From NCBI RefSeq assembly GCF_016097415.1, contig NZ_JAEHGE010000001.1:2901157-2965156 (forward strand): a stretch of 64,000 nucleotides of DNA, read 5' to 3'. Below, piece by piece: positions 52,888 through 62,145 of this stretch. The notes under the pieces were generated by a model that was not told where the DNA came from, did no database searches, and was given only the letters and a program-made list of their open reading frames with translations. This DNA comes from a sulfur-oxidizing endosymbiont of Gigantopelta aegis. GTDB taxonomy: Bacteria > Pseudomonadota > Gammaproteobacteria > GRL18. Position 1 is the first letter of the stretch. Every line of letters begins with the position of its first letter. Both the position numbers and the translations under genes were made by a program.

Positions 52888-53553
52888 CTAAGTTCGACCT
52901 TTAAGAAGTGGGACAAAACTTACTTTTTCGAGTGTTTTTTTGTGAAATTTATTACCGACCCTTTGAAAAAGCAACAATTCCTGTTCACCTTTTTTCCCCA
53001 TAGGAATAATGAGTCTACCACCATCAACCAATTGTTCTAACAACGAGGTGGGCAATACTTCCGGTGCTGCAGTGACGATAATGGCATCAAAAGGGGCTTT
53101 TTCAGGCCATCCCCAGCCGCCATCACTATAGCGGGTCAGGACGTTATTTAATTTTAATTGACGAAATTTGTCTTTAGCAGTGTCCAATAGAGGTCTAATT
53201 CGTTCGACACTGAAGACACTAAAAACAAGTTTCGATAAAATAGCCGTTTGATAGCCCGAGCCTGTTCCTACTTCTAAAACCCGCTTAATGGGGCCATCAG
53301 CAAGCAATAACTCAGTCATACGAGCAACCATATAGGGTTGTGAAATGGTCTGACCATGACCAATAGGTAATGAGATATTTTCATAGGCGCGACTAGAAAG
53401 CGCCTCATCGACAAATAAATGCCGAGGCGTTGAAGCGATAACACTGAGCACATCTTCATTTTCAATCTGATGTTCTCGAAGAATATTAATTAACCGATCC
53501 CTGGTTCGTTGTGACGTCATCCCTACTCCGTTAATGGAGAGGCTCATATACAA
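52888..53553 (-). CDS. pcm: Protein-L-isoaspartate O-methyltransferase
   Basis: 221 aa in the longest frame. The canonical start is the methionine of [17 protein letters not shown]. The SAM-binding motif is [18 protein letters not shown], preceded by [20 protein letters not shown] and ISLP, characteristic of [24 protein letters not shown] and [19 protein letters not shown] follow. It repairs damaged aspartyl residues in proteins using SAM. It lies 78 bp after surE, in the standard surE-pcm-yqaA-nlpD-rpoS order. Confidence 0.93.
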   Translation of the reverse strand: MYMSLSINGVGMTSQRTRDRLINILREHQIENEDVLSVIASTPRHLFVDEALSSRAYENISLPIGHGQTISQPYMVARMTELLLADGPIKRVLEVGTGSGYQTAILSKLVFSVFSVERIRPLLDTAKDKFRQLKLNNVLTRYSDGGWGWPEKAPFDAIIVTAAPEVLPTSLLEQLVDGGRLIIPMGKKGEQELLLFQRVGNKFHKKTLEKVSFVPLLKGRT

Positions 53554-53630
53554 TGTATCCTTTTTCTCACAGCGAATTTAATCTCCCGTTAAAAATTATG
53601 GTAACTATTCAGTGAAATTTCCGTATCAGT

Positions 53631-54380
53631 TTAAAGCTTTTGTAACCAAGCGCCCAATTGTTCCTGGGCCTCGTAATTGGTTAAATCAATCTTAATGGGT
53701 GTCACAGATGCCTGATTATGATTAAGTGCATAAAAATCAGTCCCAGGACCGGCATCAGCTTCATCGCCCACTGGCCCTAACCAATAGACTTTTCGGTTTC
53801 TGGGATCGATGGCCTCAACTGCTGGTTCAGCCTTATGCCTTTTCCCTAGGCGGGTTACTTGCACCGATTCTAATTGTTCATAGTCAATATCAGGCACATT
53901 GATATTTAAAATTGTATCTGATGCTAAGGGTTCGACTTGTAATTTATTGATAATTTTAACAATGAGGCGTGCCGCTGTAGAAAAATGTTTCCCTTCAAAA
54001 CTGCCCAGAGACACCGCAATAGCTGGCAAACCTAAGAACCGTCCTTCGGTTGCCGCAGCCACCGTACCGGAATAAAGAATATCATCGCCCATATTAGGAC
54101 CACGATTAATACCGGAAACAATAATGTCCGGTGGATCATCTTTTAATAGTGCCGTGATAGCGATGTGTACACAATCTGTTGGCGTGCCATTAATCGCAAT
54201 AAAGCCATTGCTAGCCTGTTCAGGCAATAAAGGTCGATCCAGGGTCAAGGAATTGCTAGCACCACTGCGATCTGACTGAGGTGCAACCACGGTCACACGG
54301 GCAATCTTTTGCAGGTGTTCAACCAGACAATTAAGTCCTTCTGCTAAATAACCATCATCATTACTAACAAGAATATGCAT
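53631..54380 (-). CDS. surE: 5'/3'-nucleotidase SurE
   Basis: 249 aa. The N-terminal metal-binding signature MHILVSNDDGYLAEGLNCLV has the DD pair. APQSDRSGASNSLTLDRPLL supplies the Asn/Ser ligands, followed by NGTPTDCVHIAITALL and DIIVSGINRGPNMGDDILYS with the GTVAAATEG motif. It dephosphorylates nucleoside monophosphates and short polyphosphates. The ATG start lacks any upstream in-frame alternative. It is the first gene of its run; the divergent Smr gene starts 226 bp away. Confidence 0.94.
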   Translation of the reverse strand: MHILVSNDDGYLAEGLNCLVEHLQKIARVTVVAPQSDRSGASNSLTLDRPLLPEQASNGFIAINGTPTDCVHIAITALLKDDPPDIIVSGINRGPNMGDDILYSGTVAAATEGRFLGLPAIAVSLGSFEGKHFSTAARLIVKIINKLQVEPLASDTILNINVPDIDYEQLESVQVTRLGKRHKAEPAVEAIDPRNRKVYWLGPVGDEADAGPGTDFYALNHNQASVTPIKIDLTNYEAQEQLGAWLQKL

Positions 54381-54606
54381 TCAGTTTCTTTTTTATATTT
54401 AGCAAATTCATACAGATTCACATCCATACGTCATAAAATTTTATTTGTTTGCTTGCGTTTTACTTTTGTTTACTTTTGTTTTTTTTTGTTTTTTTTTAGC
54501 TTTACAATAAGTCACGTGCGATAATACTTAAAATTTTACTATTTTCATACAGTTGCGGACAATTATTTGTCCTTTTAATGTTTTTTTACTGAATAAATGA
54601 ATTTGC

Positions 54607-55158
54607 ATGACTAAAAAGCAGACAAATGACGATTTTTCCAGCTTTAAGGCAGCCATAAAAGGCGTTAAGCCTATAAAAAATGATCGCATCGATCTTTATG
54701 CACACCCGGAAAACACGCGGCCTTTTAAAGATAACAGCCAATACCACGACGAAGCGACACATGCACACTTATCGGATGAATGGGAATCACCCGAAGTTTC
54801 CGGTGAAGAAATCCTCTTTTTTGCCCGTCCCGGCTTACAGTTCAAAGCACAGAAACAATTAAGACAAGGCAAAATCATCATCGATGATCACCTCGATTTA
54901 CATGGGCTCACGATCAGCGAAGCCAGAGAAACTTTATTAGAATTTATTCTCTTTGCGCAAAAACAACAAATTCGCTGTATTCGACTCGTGCATGGCAAGG
55001 GCTATCGCGCAACGACTGAAAAGCCGGTATTAAAAAACAAGGTCAATAGCTGGTTAAGACAACACCCCGACGTCCTCGCCTTCGCTTCTGCTCAGCCTAA
55101 AGACGGTGGTGCGGGGGCAATGTATATTATTCTTAAGAATGTTGATTTTTTAGGTTAA
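54607..55158 (+). CDS. Smr-domain protein (YdaL/SmrA type endonuclease-like)
   Basis: 183 aa. Residues ~1-90 are a linker. The C-terminal Smr domain reads DHLDLHGLTISEARETLLEF, then CIRLVHGKGYRATTEKPVLK, LRQHPDVLAFASAQPKDGGA and GAMYIILK, which contains LDxHG, HGxG and the DGGxGA motif. Small Smr proteins act on nicked DNA or RNA. The gene runs convergently into the thioredoxin-fold gene, whose stop overlaps it by a few bases. A T-rich leader with repeated ACTTTTGTTT lies upstream. Confidence 0.88.
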   Translation: MTKKQTNDDFSSFKAAIKGVKPIKNDRIDLYAHPENTRPFKDNSQYHDEATHAHLSDEWESPEVSGEEILFFARPGLQFKAQKQLRQGKIIIDDHLDLHGLTISEARETLLEFILFAQKQQIRCIRLVHGKGYRATTEKPVLKNKVNSWLRQHPDVLAFASAQPKDGGAGAMYIILKNVDFLG

Positions 55159-55931
55159 TCCCACAAATCAACTTCCTGACCCTCTTCTCGCATACGATCA
55201 GCACGACGTTGTACAAAACGTTGAAACTCAGATTCCTTTAAATATTCTTGAGTCAAAACATAATCAAACAATGCCTGCACATGGAAGGTTTTTAAATAAG
55301 CATCAGAACGAAAAACAACCTTATCACTGCCTGCCTCATAAAACAGCATCGAAGGCGTATATTGAACATCTAACATGGTGGCTAATTCCTTCTGCGTCAC
55401 AGACTGCCCCTTGGGGCCGATAATTTTTTTATCTGAAGTAATATCAACCTGAGCAATGGTGAATTGTTTTAATTGCTTAAAAACAGGCAAGCGTCTAAAC
55501 ACATTACCATGTAATTCATCACATTCAAGACAACTGCCCTGCTCAAATAATAACATCACTGGTTTTTTACTGCTTTTAATCAACCCGGCCAGATCATCAG
55601 ACTTATGAATGAATTTTTCAGTTTTTATATTAGGTCGTGCTGTTTTTTTTGCAACAGACTCTTTAAGCTGAGATTTTTTTTCTGCTTTGAAGTAATCATT
55701 AAAGCTTGAGACATCAGCCAATGATTTACCCGATTTAACGAGCTCTGTTTTGAGTAAACTATAGTTGAGTGCTGAGAGAAATTTATCCGGCGCATAATAA
55801 CCATTCATGCGAAATTGAGACTGCCCTTGCGCATCCCAAATCACCAACGTTGGAGTGAACATAATTTTCATTTTTTTGGCAAATGCTTTTTCCGTCAGTT
55901 CCTTGCCATCTAATAGCGTGACAGTTTTATC
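55155..55931 (-). CDS. Double thioredoxin-fold protein, N-terminus removed by IS3 copy F (partial)
   Basis: The frame is open from the IS boundary (KTVTLLDGKELTEKAFAKK) to 55155. The first ATG inside it is at 55871, but the homology starts upstream. The first domain contains FTPTLVIWDAQGQSQFRMNG, the cis-proline strand of a thioredoxin fold whose CxxC half is lost. The second, ~55-residue-spaced domain has LLFEQGSCLECDELHGNVFR with a CxxC motif (CLEC), and then DVQYTPSMLFYEAG. Similar proteins (SoxW/DUF255-like) are periplasmic thiol reductases or haem-protein maturation factors. A signal peptide would have been on the deleted part. Confidence 0.65.
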   Translation of the reverse strand, partial: DKTVTLLDGKELTEKAFAKKMKIMFTPTLVIWDAQGQSQFRMNGYYAPDKFLSALNYSLLKTELVKSGKSLADVSSFNDYFKAEKKSQLKESVAKKTARPNIKTEKFIHKSDDLAGLIKSSKKPVMLLFEQGSCLECDELHGNVFRRLPVFKQLKQFTIAQVDITSDKKIIGPKGQSVTQKELATMLDVQYTPSMLFYEAGSDKVVFRSDAYLKTFHVQALFDYVLTQEYLKESEFQRFVQRRADRMREEGQEVDLWD

Positions 55932-56671
55932 TGATGTGTCAACACTTTTCCGGACAGTTTTCTAAATATTTTTTTGGCTGTTTCAAGTGATTTTTGTCAT
56001 TTTGTATTTCCTATCATTTTAGTTTCTCATGTTAACTTTAAACAGATGAAGAGAAAGGGCTTTGCCCTCTGGAACGATAGAGCCGTTCCATTCACCCAAG
56101 GTATTTTCACAACGGTAATGATCCTGTTACAATATGACTAGCTTGGCTTTCATTCGCTCATCCATCGACCAGCCAACAATTTGCCTAGAGAATAAGTCAA
56201 TGACAACCGCTAAATATAACCAGCCTTCCTTGGTGGCAATATAGGTAATATCACCCACATAGTAGCGATCAGGTTGAGAGACAGTAAACTCTCTTTCCAG
56301 TAAATTTGGAGATATACGCTTATTATGCTTGGAATTAGTCGTCGCTTTAAAGCGTCTCTTCGTTTTACAAAACAAACCGGCTTTTTTCATTAATCGACCA
56401 ATTCTCCGGCGGCTTATATGAACGCCTTTTTCAGCCAGTTTTCTTTTAAGACGACGGGTTCCATAAGTCTTGCGACTGTCTTCAAACAGTTTTTTAGCTG
56501 CTCAGTAAGCGCTTCATTTTCTTTCTCTCTATCCGTTTTAGGAGAGCTAACCCAATCATAATAGCAACTACGGGAAACATCCATAAAACGGCACAGAATC
56601 GTTACCGGGTAATCTTTAGCCTGATCAGTTATCCAAATTCTGATGTATATTTTATTCGTTTTTTTGTTTGA
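55932..56671 (-). mobile_element. IS3-family insertion sequence, copy F (internally deleted)
   Basis: The right end of the IS (TGATGTGTCAACAC, 55932) is complete. Between 56137 and 56138 the orfB tail is missing: after CCTGTTACAATAT the sequence jumps to GACTAGCTTGGCTTTC. At 56634 it jumps from the orfB start (GTTATCCA) into the first codons of orfA (AATTCTGATGTAT), and it ends in orfA codon 4 at 56671. The left inverted repeat is absent. Both neighbours are N-terminally truncated at its edges, so one or more deletions removed host DNA. Confidence 0.85.
56127..56390 (-). pseudogene. IS3-family OrfB fragment (copy F)
   Basis: Encodes [20 protein letters not shown] through [20 protein letters not shown] and [11 protein letters not shown], that is, the first catalytic Asp only. 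The second D and the E were removed by the internal deletion. A separate front fragment lies at 56430-56640. Confidence 0.8.
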
Positions 56672-57537
56672 GTCATAGTAGTCGCATTAGCAAAACCATT
56701 GACAACCTCAGTGCCGACAAGCAAACACTATTGGAGTTAAGCAATAAACTGCATTCAACATTGGACTTAGACAGTTTAATTACTTTACTCAAGCTTGATA
56801 TCACACCGATACTCAATTTAGATGATATGCTTTACCAAACACCAGAAAATACTGATAGCATTGATCCCAAGGGTCGTCACCTTATTTCTTATCAACTCGT
56901 GTTGCAAAAAAAGAATTTGGGCGAAATAGCTTTAATCCGACGCACTCGTTTCAATGACAAAGAACAGCAATTTATCGAAAAAATCTTAGTTGCACTACTC
57001 TCGCCATTAAATAATGCACTGGAATATCAACATGCCATGAAATTGGCTCTACATGATCCCCTAACCGGTGTGTTTAATCGTTTTGCCATGGATTCTATGG
57101 TGTCACGTGAAATCGATCTATCACAACGCAATAATACTCCACTGGCCATGTTGGCCATTGATATTGACTTCTTCAAAAGAGTCAATGATAACTACGGCCA
57201 TGCTTATGGTGATGCTGTTCTGAAGCAGATGACCAAATGTGTCAAAGAATGTACCCGTACTTCTGATGCCATGTTCCGTTATGGTGGTGAGGAATTTAAT
57301 TTATTATTAAATAATACTGATTTATCAGGCGCTCAAGAATTAGCAGAAAGAATTCGCCAGCACATTGAAACAACAGCCTGTGAACATGAAGGACAAAGCA
57401 CTCATATTACTGTCAGCATAGGAATCAGTATTCTTAATGATGATGATAATCAGGCCAGTTTTTTTAAACGCGCTGATAATGGACTTTATCAGGCTAAGAA
57501 AAATGGACGTAATCAGGTAGTGAATAGCAAAAAGTAA
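56668..57537 (+). CDS. GGDEF diguanylate cyclase with N-terminal GAF-like region (start altered by IS3 copy F)
   Basis: 289 aa from a TTG at 56668 that belongs to IS sequence. The native start was probably lost. Residues ~1-120 (TLLELSNKLHSTLDLDSLIT, FIEKILVALLSPLNNALEYQ) resemble a GAF-like sensory domain. The GGDEF domain has DPLTGVFNRFAMDSM, LAIDIDFFKRVNDNYGHAYG and the active-site loop RYGGEEFNLLLN, so the catalytic part is complete, ending ADNGLYQAKKNGRNQVV. It should make c-di-GMP if still expressed. It is a second cyclase beside the SiaD-like one. Confidence 0.85.
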   Translation: MSHSSRISKTIDNLSADKQTLLELSNKLHSTLDLDSLITLLKLDITPILNLDDMLYQTPENTDSIDPKGRHLISYQLVLQKKNLGEIALIRRTRFNDKEQQFIEKILVALLSPLNNALEYQHAMKLALHDPLTGVFNRFAMDSMVSREIDLSQRNNTPLAMLAIDIDFFKRVNDNYGHAYGDAVLKQMTKCVKECTRTSDAMFRYGGEEFNLLLNNTDLSGAQELAERIRQHIETTACEHEGQSTHITVSIGISILNDDDNQASFFKRADNGLYQAKKNGRNQVVNSKK

Positions 57538-57658
57538 TAGCAAAAAATAACAATTCGGATATAAAATACCCTTCAGTTCACAGTTTGTTCACATACCATC
57601 TGCTATACTTATACCCAAGATATTTGCAAGTACAAAAAGCGAAACGATTGAGAACAAC

Positions 57659-58098
57659 ATGAACCAAGAACACCTTGAAAATTAATTTCAACGGGCTATA
57701 AACTCATTGCTCTGGAAACAGACTCCCCCGAACAAACCATTAATGATTTTCGACCTCTCGTCAGAGAAGGCAAAGCAATCTACCTTTGGGAAAAAGAGAC
57801 GGGTCTAAGTCGTATGGAAGCATCACATATTACTATCCCCAATACTAAAACACCCGAGATGGTTATAAATCACATCAGACAGAGTAATCTCTACGGTATT
57901 TATTTATTGGTTGGTTTTAATAATGACATTGCGAAATACAGTTTACAAACTTCTTTTGAGCAAATAGCTGATGATAGAAATACTAATAAAATCGTTATTT
58001 TTGTTGATCACTATTTTAACTACCCCCATAAACTCATGAGAAAGTTACTCATTACTCAAGAGCCTTCAGTCAAAGCCAGAAATTCTCAAATAGCTTAA
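57659..58098 (+). pseudogene. Ycf46-like AAA protein N-terminal domain, frameshifted
   Basis: ATG at 57659 gives MNQEHLEN and a stop. Adding one A to the A-run there continues as ISTGYKLIALETDSPEQTIN, DFRPLVREGKAIYLWEKETG, LSRMEAS and IPNTKTPEMVINHIRQSNLY, ending SVKARNSQIA at 58098. The arrangement (ETDSPEQ..., GKAIYLWEKETGL, then TPEMVINHI) is that of the N-terminal domain of Ycf46-type AAA proteins. The ATPase core never follows. Either a decayed remnant or a stand-alone N-domain; a short frame from 57814 remains open. Confidence 0.5.
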
Positions 58099-58156
58099 AC
58101 TGAGTTTCATCGCAGAAATACGTACTTTTTCATGTGTCAGGCTTTATATTGCGGAA

Positions 58157-59245
58157 TTAACGCTTTCGGCTTTGTACTTTTTTCTTTTTCTTTGATTTTC
58201 TACGATTATCCGGCATGACCAAGCGCTTCTTGTTTTTACCACGCTGAGTTTTCAGCGGATTAACAACCCGTCCACGATGATCCATTTCAGGCTTATTAAT
58301 GTGCAGGCCGACACTCTCATAAAGATCCAGCATCTGTTTTTCATCCAGGTCTTCCCAACGCCCCGGTTTTTGCCCACGCGGTAAAGAAATAACGCCATAG
58401 CGAACCCGTTGCAAACGACTGACAGTGGCGCCGATAGCTTCCCACATACGGCGTACTTCACGGTTACGACCTTCTTTAAGTGTCACATGGTACCAGTGAT
58501 TAGCACCCTGCCCCCCCTGATAACTGACCTTTTCAAAATTGGCCAGACCATCGTCTAAAGTAATGCCTTCTTTCAATTGACTGACATCATCATCGGTCAC
58601 TTCACCCAAAACACGTACTGCATATTCTCGAACAATTTCACTTGATGGATGCATTAGCAGATTGGCTAATTCACCGTCATTGGTCAGTAAAATCAAGCCC
58701 GAAGTATTGATATCCAAACGACCAACAGAAATCCAACGCCCAACTTTCAGGCTTGGCAAGTCATCAAAAATGGTTTTTGAATGTTCCGGATCATTACGAC
58801 TACAAATTTCACCCGGTGGTTTGTGGTAGGCAAGGACTCGTTGTCGAGGTTTTTCCCAGGCTATAAATAATTCTTTATCATCTAGAAAAATACGTTCTGA
58901 ACCAACAACCCGATCACCTAACTTGGCCACTTCTTTATCAATTTTAAAACGTCCCTGAGCAATTAATCGCTCCGTTTCACGACGTGAAGCATGACCAGAG
59001 CGTGCAATGACTTTTTGCAGTTTCTCACCTTCAGGTTGCCATTGTGGCACTTCGCGTTCAGCCTCTTCTCGTTCTTCCTGTTCAATGAATTCTTCTTTAG
59101 AAGGTAATTCTTCCTTTTTTTGAAAAATTCTATTAGGATCTTGCACCGTCTGTTGAGGTGCTGAATGCTTCTTCGGTGAGCTGTGTTGCCCTGATTTCTT
59201 CTTATTTGTTTGATTAGAAGAGGAGGAACGATAATAGTTTGTCAT
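58157..59245 (-). CDS. rluB: 23S rRNA pseudouridine-2605 synthase
   Basis: 362 aa. A basic, disordered N-terminus (residues 1-70, TNKKKSGQHSSPKKHS...) precedes an S4 domain KLQKVIARSGHASRRETERL. The RsuA/RluB catalytic domain follows: RVLAYHKPPGEICSRNDPEH, VGRWISVGRLDINTSGLILL with the catalytic Asp of GRLD, TNDGELANLLMHPSSEIVRE, and GRNREVRRMWEAIGATVSRL. The tail is again highly basic. It modifies U2605 of 23S rRNA. In most gammaproteobacteria it directly follows scpB; here a multihaem cytochrome gene separates them. Confidence 0.9.
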   Translation of the reverse strand: MTNYYRSSSSNQTNKKKSGQHSSPKKHSAPQQTVQDPNRIFQKKEELPSKEEFIEQEEREEAEREVPQWQPEGEKLQKVIARSGHASRRETERLIAQGRFKIDKEVAKLGDRVVGSERIFLDDKELFIAWEKPRQRVLAYHKPPGEICSRNDPEHSKTIFDDLPSLKVGRWISVGRLDINTSGLILLTNDGELANLLMHPSSEIVREYAVRVLGEVTDDDVSQLKEGITLDDGLANFEKVSYQGGQGANHWYHVTLKEGRNREVRRMWEAIGATVSRLQRVRYGVISLPRGQKPGRWEDLDEKQMLDLYESVGLHINKPEMDHRGRVVNPLKTQRGKNKKRLVMPDNRRKSKKKKKVQSRKR

Positions 59246-59446
59246 TTTAGGGAGTCTTTATTTAATTCTGTATCAATAGATGGGTATCGTTTAGATTATA
59301 GCATCTTTCTAATTTACAGGCATAAATAATGGCAGGGAATCATATTGCTAAGATAAATCAATTTGAAATAGTAATTTTACTGAAGAGTAATTTAAGAATT
59401 ACCACCAGCTGAATGGACTCAGCAGGTGGTACGTTCTCCTTATATT

Positions 59447-61930
59447 TTAATTTTTGCCAGGGGCAAGTTCATTATCATGACAGAGAGAACAGGTCACAAC
59501 ATCACCTTTTTTCAGGTTAATGGTTTTACCTTCATTGCTTAGCGTTCTATTGGTTGCAGCACGAGAAAGCACTGAGCCTTCACCCGCCAAACCATGACAA
59601 GCACGACAGCTATCGCCATTCTTTTCCGCCAGATCTTCATGACCGCCATCGGAGAAACGTGTATCCCCAACTGGATGCATACCATGAGGTCCTTCCAGAG
59701 TCACACCTAAATCACCTTCGTGACAAGTGGTACACTCGATAATAGCGCCCGTATGTCCCTGCAAATCCATAGCCGCTTTATTATCATTGGCAAAGGGATT
59801 TTTATTAGGCCAAATAGCATGGGTACTACCATGACAGCCTTCACAACTTAAGCCGCCATGACCTTTGCCACTGCCATTATCTGCACCACTTAAGCGATAC
59901 AAGCCCTCTGTCGTAGCAAAACGTGAGTCAGGGAATTTAAAGATTGATAAATCATCCGGTCCACCATTGCTCTTATGATCAGACAAACGATAGGACATCA
60001 GCAAACGCAAACCGTCCGGATTATTAGCACTATCAATCGTATTCATCACCGTATCATTTAAACTGCCACTTTGTTTTAGCTGCTCAACTTCCATCACATC
60101 ACCGACATGACAACTATCACAGGCAGGCTCAGATGCCCAGGAAACCCGTTTGGATAAATCAGCACCTGCGGGAAAACCTGCAATGGGGAAGTTTTCAGTG
60201 AAATCATCACCCACTTGAGTCATCTGACCATGACAATCCTGACAGACTGTACCTGAGCCTCCCATCGCACCACGTAAGCATTTAGCTCGCTTGCCCGGAT
60301 GACAGTTATAACAAGTTTCCATTAAGGTTTCTTCGGCCAATAATGGATCACGGTTTAAGCCAGGAGGTGGCATAATGGGGAAAAGATGCCCATAACTATT
60401 CGGATCGGTTTGTGGCAATGAACCATGTACACTATGCATCGCACGCGACATACTGATATGGTTTTCCTGTTCTTTACCGTTCTCATTAGTCGGACCTAAA
60501 TGTGCCAGATCCAATGCGGGTGAATAGTGACAATTGGCGCAGACAATATTAGGACTTGTTCCATCACCATTGGTGCCGTCAGCAGCCGTACCAGCAATTG
60601 CAGTCTGATATTTAAAGTCATGCAAGCGTACAATATTAATTTTTGCACTATTGATGACTTGCTGCTCTACAGTAGTACCGATCACCATATTTGCATCCGT
60701 GACAAAATTAACATCCTGAAGGTAATTATCATTGGCTATATTGTCACACACCAGAGTATTGCTCGTATCGTGATCACAGATATTCTGACTGGCATGACAT
60801 ATTGCACAATCCGCTTCAGAGGCAACCGGAACAACAGCATCAACCGAAGCCAGAACATTATTGCTAGCATCTCTGGCTTCGATACGCATTAATGGATAAG
60901 GGTTTGAACGACCGTTATCATCTACCGCAGAAATAGGCACACCTTCAGCCGTATAACGCTTATAGTTATTTATCGTATAACCAAAGGGAAAGTTAACAAA
61001 GAATGGATAAGTCTCTACAAAGCCATTAAATGGTTGTGGCTCATTCAGTGAACCTGGCATCGCAGACTGTTCGGCATGTAAGCCCAGACCCAATATATAC
61101 AACTTTTCTACATCGGGTGCTGGCAAACCTAAGTCAGGCGTTGAAGGAAAAAGCGCCAGAATATCCGTTGGATAAAGCGCTTCATAAGCAATGAAACCTA
61201 TTTTATCAATACCTGTCGAGGATGGGGGTACCGTATCCCAGAAGTTATTCTTAAAAATCCCCGGTAGATTATAACCCGTACTAGTAAACGAATCACTTGC
61301 ATCGGGTGGACGGTTAGAATCAGTCAGATCAGAAAAATAGTTTGAATTGACTGCCTTATAAGTCACATGAATGCCATCAATCGGTGACATCATTTGTGGT
61401 TCTTTGCCTTTTTTCAGCACTTGAGCATTAATGACATTATAAGGTGGCAAAATACTGAAAATACGGAAATCTTGATCGGCACAGTGCATACCTAGATCAT
61501 TAGCCGCCAGTATAGTGAAATTCCCAAGAGGATTACCCGGTGGAGGTGTACCGCCGTTGCCATCATCACAATCGCTTGGGGCATTTTTTACTTTTTTTTC
61601 AGCACTTGAACCATCAGATTGCACCGCTTTGATTCGACAAGGAACGGATGTCAAATTATATTCTTTGACTTTCCATTTTTTATCATCGACTTCATCACTG
61701 CCAATAACGGCGTTACTTGAAGCGTTGTACACAATGACTTCTTTGCCATTACGTCCTTTGCCTTTGATTTTTATACGGGACTTTTCATCGTCCCATTTTG
61801 CTTCCTTAATGGAAAACTTTTTTTTATTTGAATCATCGTCATCACTGGCGATGGCTGTTTGCATTGACATCGATAAAAATACTACCGATATCCCTAACAG
61901 AATATGCCCTTTTTTGTTATTTAAACTCAT
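59447..61930 (-). CDS. Exported nine-haem c-type cytochrome
   Basis: 827 aa. A signal peptide ends at QTAIASDD. Residues ~35-120 form an Ig-like domain (FSIKEAKWDDEKSRIKIKGK, VPCRIKAVQSDGSSAEKKVK). Nine CxxCH haem sites follow: CAICH (~373), CANCH (~463), CYNCH (~539), CQDCH (~561), CDSCH (~602), CEGCH (~694), CTTCH (~731), CRACH (~773) and CSLCH (~812). Several other histidines could be distal ligands. No lipobox or C-terminal anchor is seen, so it is periplasmic or secreted. It may transfer electrons to or from an outside acceptor, but no porin-cytochrome partner is adjacent. It is inserted between scpB and rluB, on the same strand. Confidence 0.88.
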   Translation of the reverse strand: MSLNNKKGHILLGISVVFLSMSMQTAIASDDDDSNKKKFSIKEAKWDDEKSRIKIKGKGRNGKEVIVYNASSNAVIGSDEVDDKKWKVKEYNLTSVPCRIKAVQSDGSSAEKKVKNAPSDCDDGNGGTPPPGNPLGNFTILAANDLGMHCADQDFRIFSILPPYNVINAQVLKKGKEPQMMSPIDGIHVTYKAVNSNYFSDLTDSNRPPDASDSFTSTGYNLPGIFKNNFWDTVPPSSTGIDKIGFIAYEALYPTDILALFPSTPDLGLPAPDVEKLYILGLGLHAEQSAMPGSLNEPQPFNGFVETYPFFVNFPFGYTINNYKRYTAEGVPISAVDDNGRSNPYPLMRIEARDASNNVLASVDAVVPVASEADCAICHASQNICDHDTSNTLVCDNIANDNYLQDVNFVTDANMVIGTTVEQQVINSAKINIVRLHDFKYQTAIAGTAADGTNGDGTSPNIVCANCHYSPALDLAHLGPTNENGKEQENHISMSRAMHSVHGSLPQTDPNSYGHLFPIMPPPGLNRDPLLAEETLMETCYNCHPGKRAKCLRGAMGGSGTVCQDCHGQMTQVGDDFTENFPIAGFPAGADLSKRVSWASEPACDSCHVGDVMEVEQLKQSGSLNDTVMNTIDSANNPDGLRLLMSYRLSDHKSNGGPDDLSIFKFPDSRFATTEGLYRLSGADNGSGKGHGGLSCEGCHGSTHAIWPNKNPFANDNKAAMDLQGHTGAIIECTTCHEGDLGVTLEGPHGMHPVGDTRFSDGGHEDLAEKNGDSCRACHGLAGEGSVLSRAATNRTLSNEGKTINLKKGDVVTCSLCHDNELAPGKN

Positions 61931-62145
61931 TAGATTCTCCTTCCTAATTACAGTTATAAATTTAAAGAAACATCTGTAGACTATATTAAGTCCCCTCTTA
62001 CAGAATGAAGCAAGACTAGCATACGAAAATGAATTAAACCTTAAATCCCTTAAGGTTTGGGATGTTTTTTAGTTTTATGCGTTTTTTTATGACGACTATC
62101 ACGTACTGATACCTGCTTTACGGTCAAAACTATCATTTGTATGCA

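Noticed and set aside
54440-54505. T-rich tract with repeated ACTTTTGTTT between surE and the Smr gene
   Set aside because: It could be slippage-prone, but I see no promoter or terminator structure; low-complexity sequence only.
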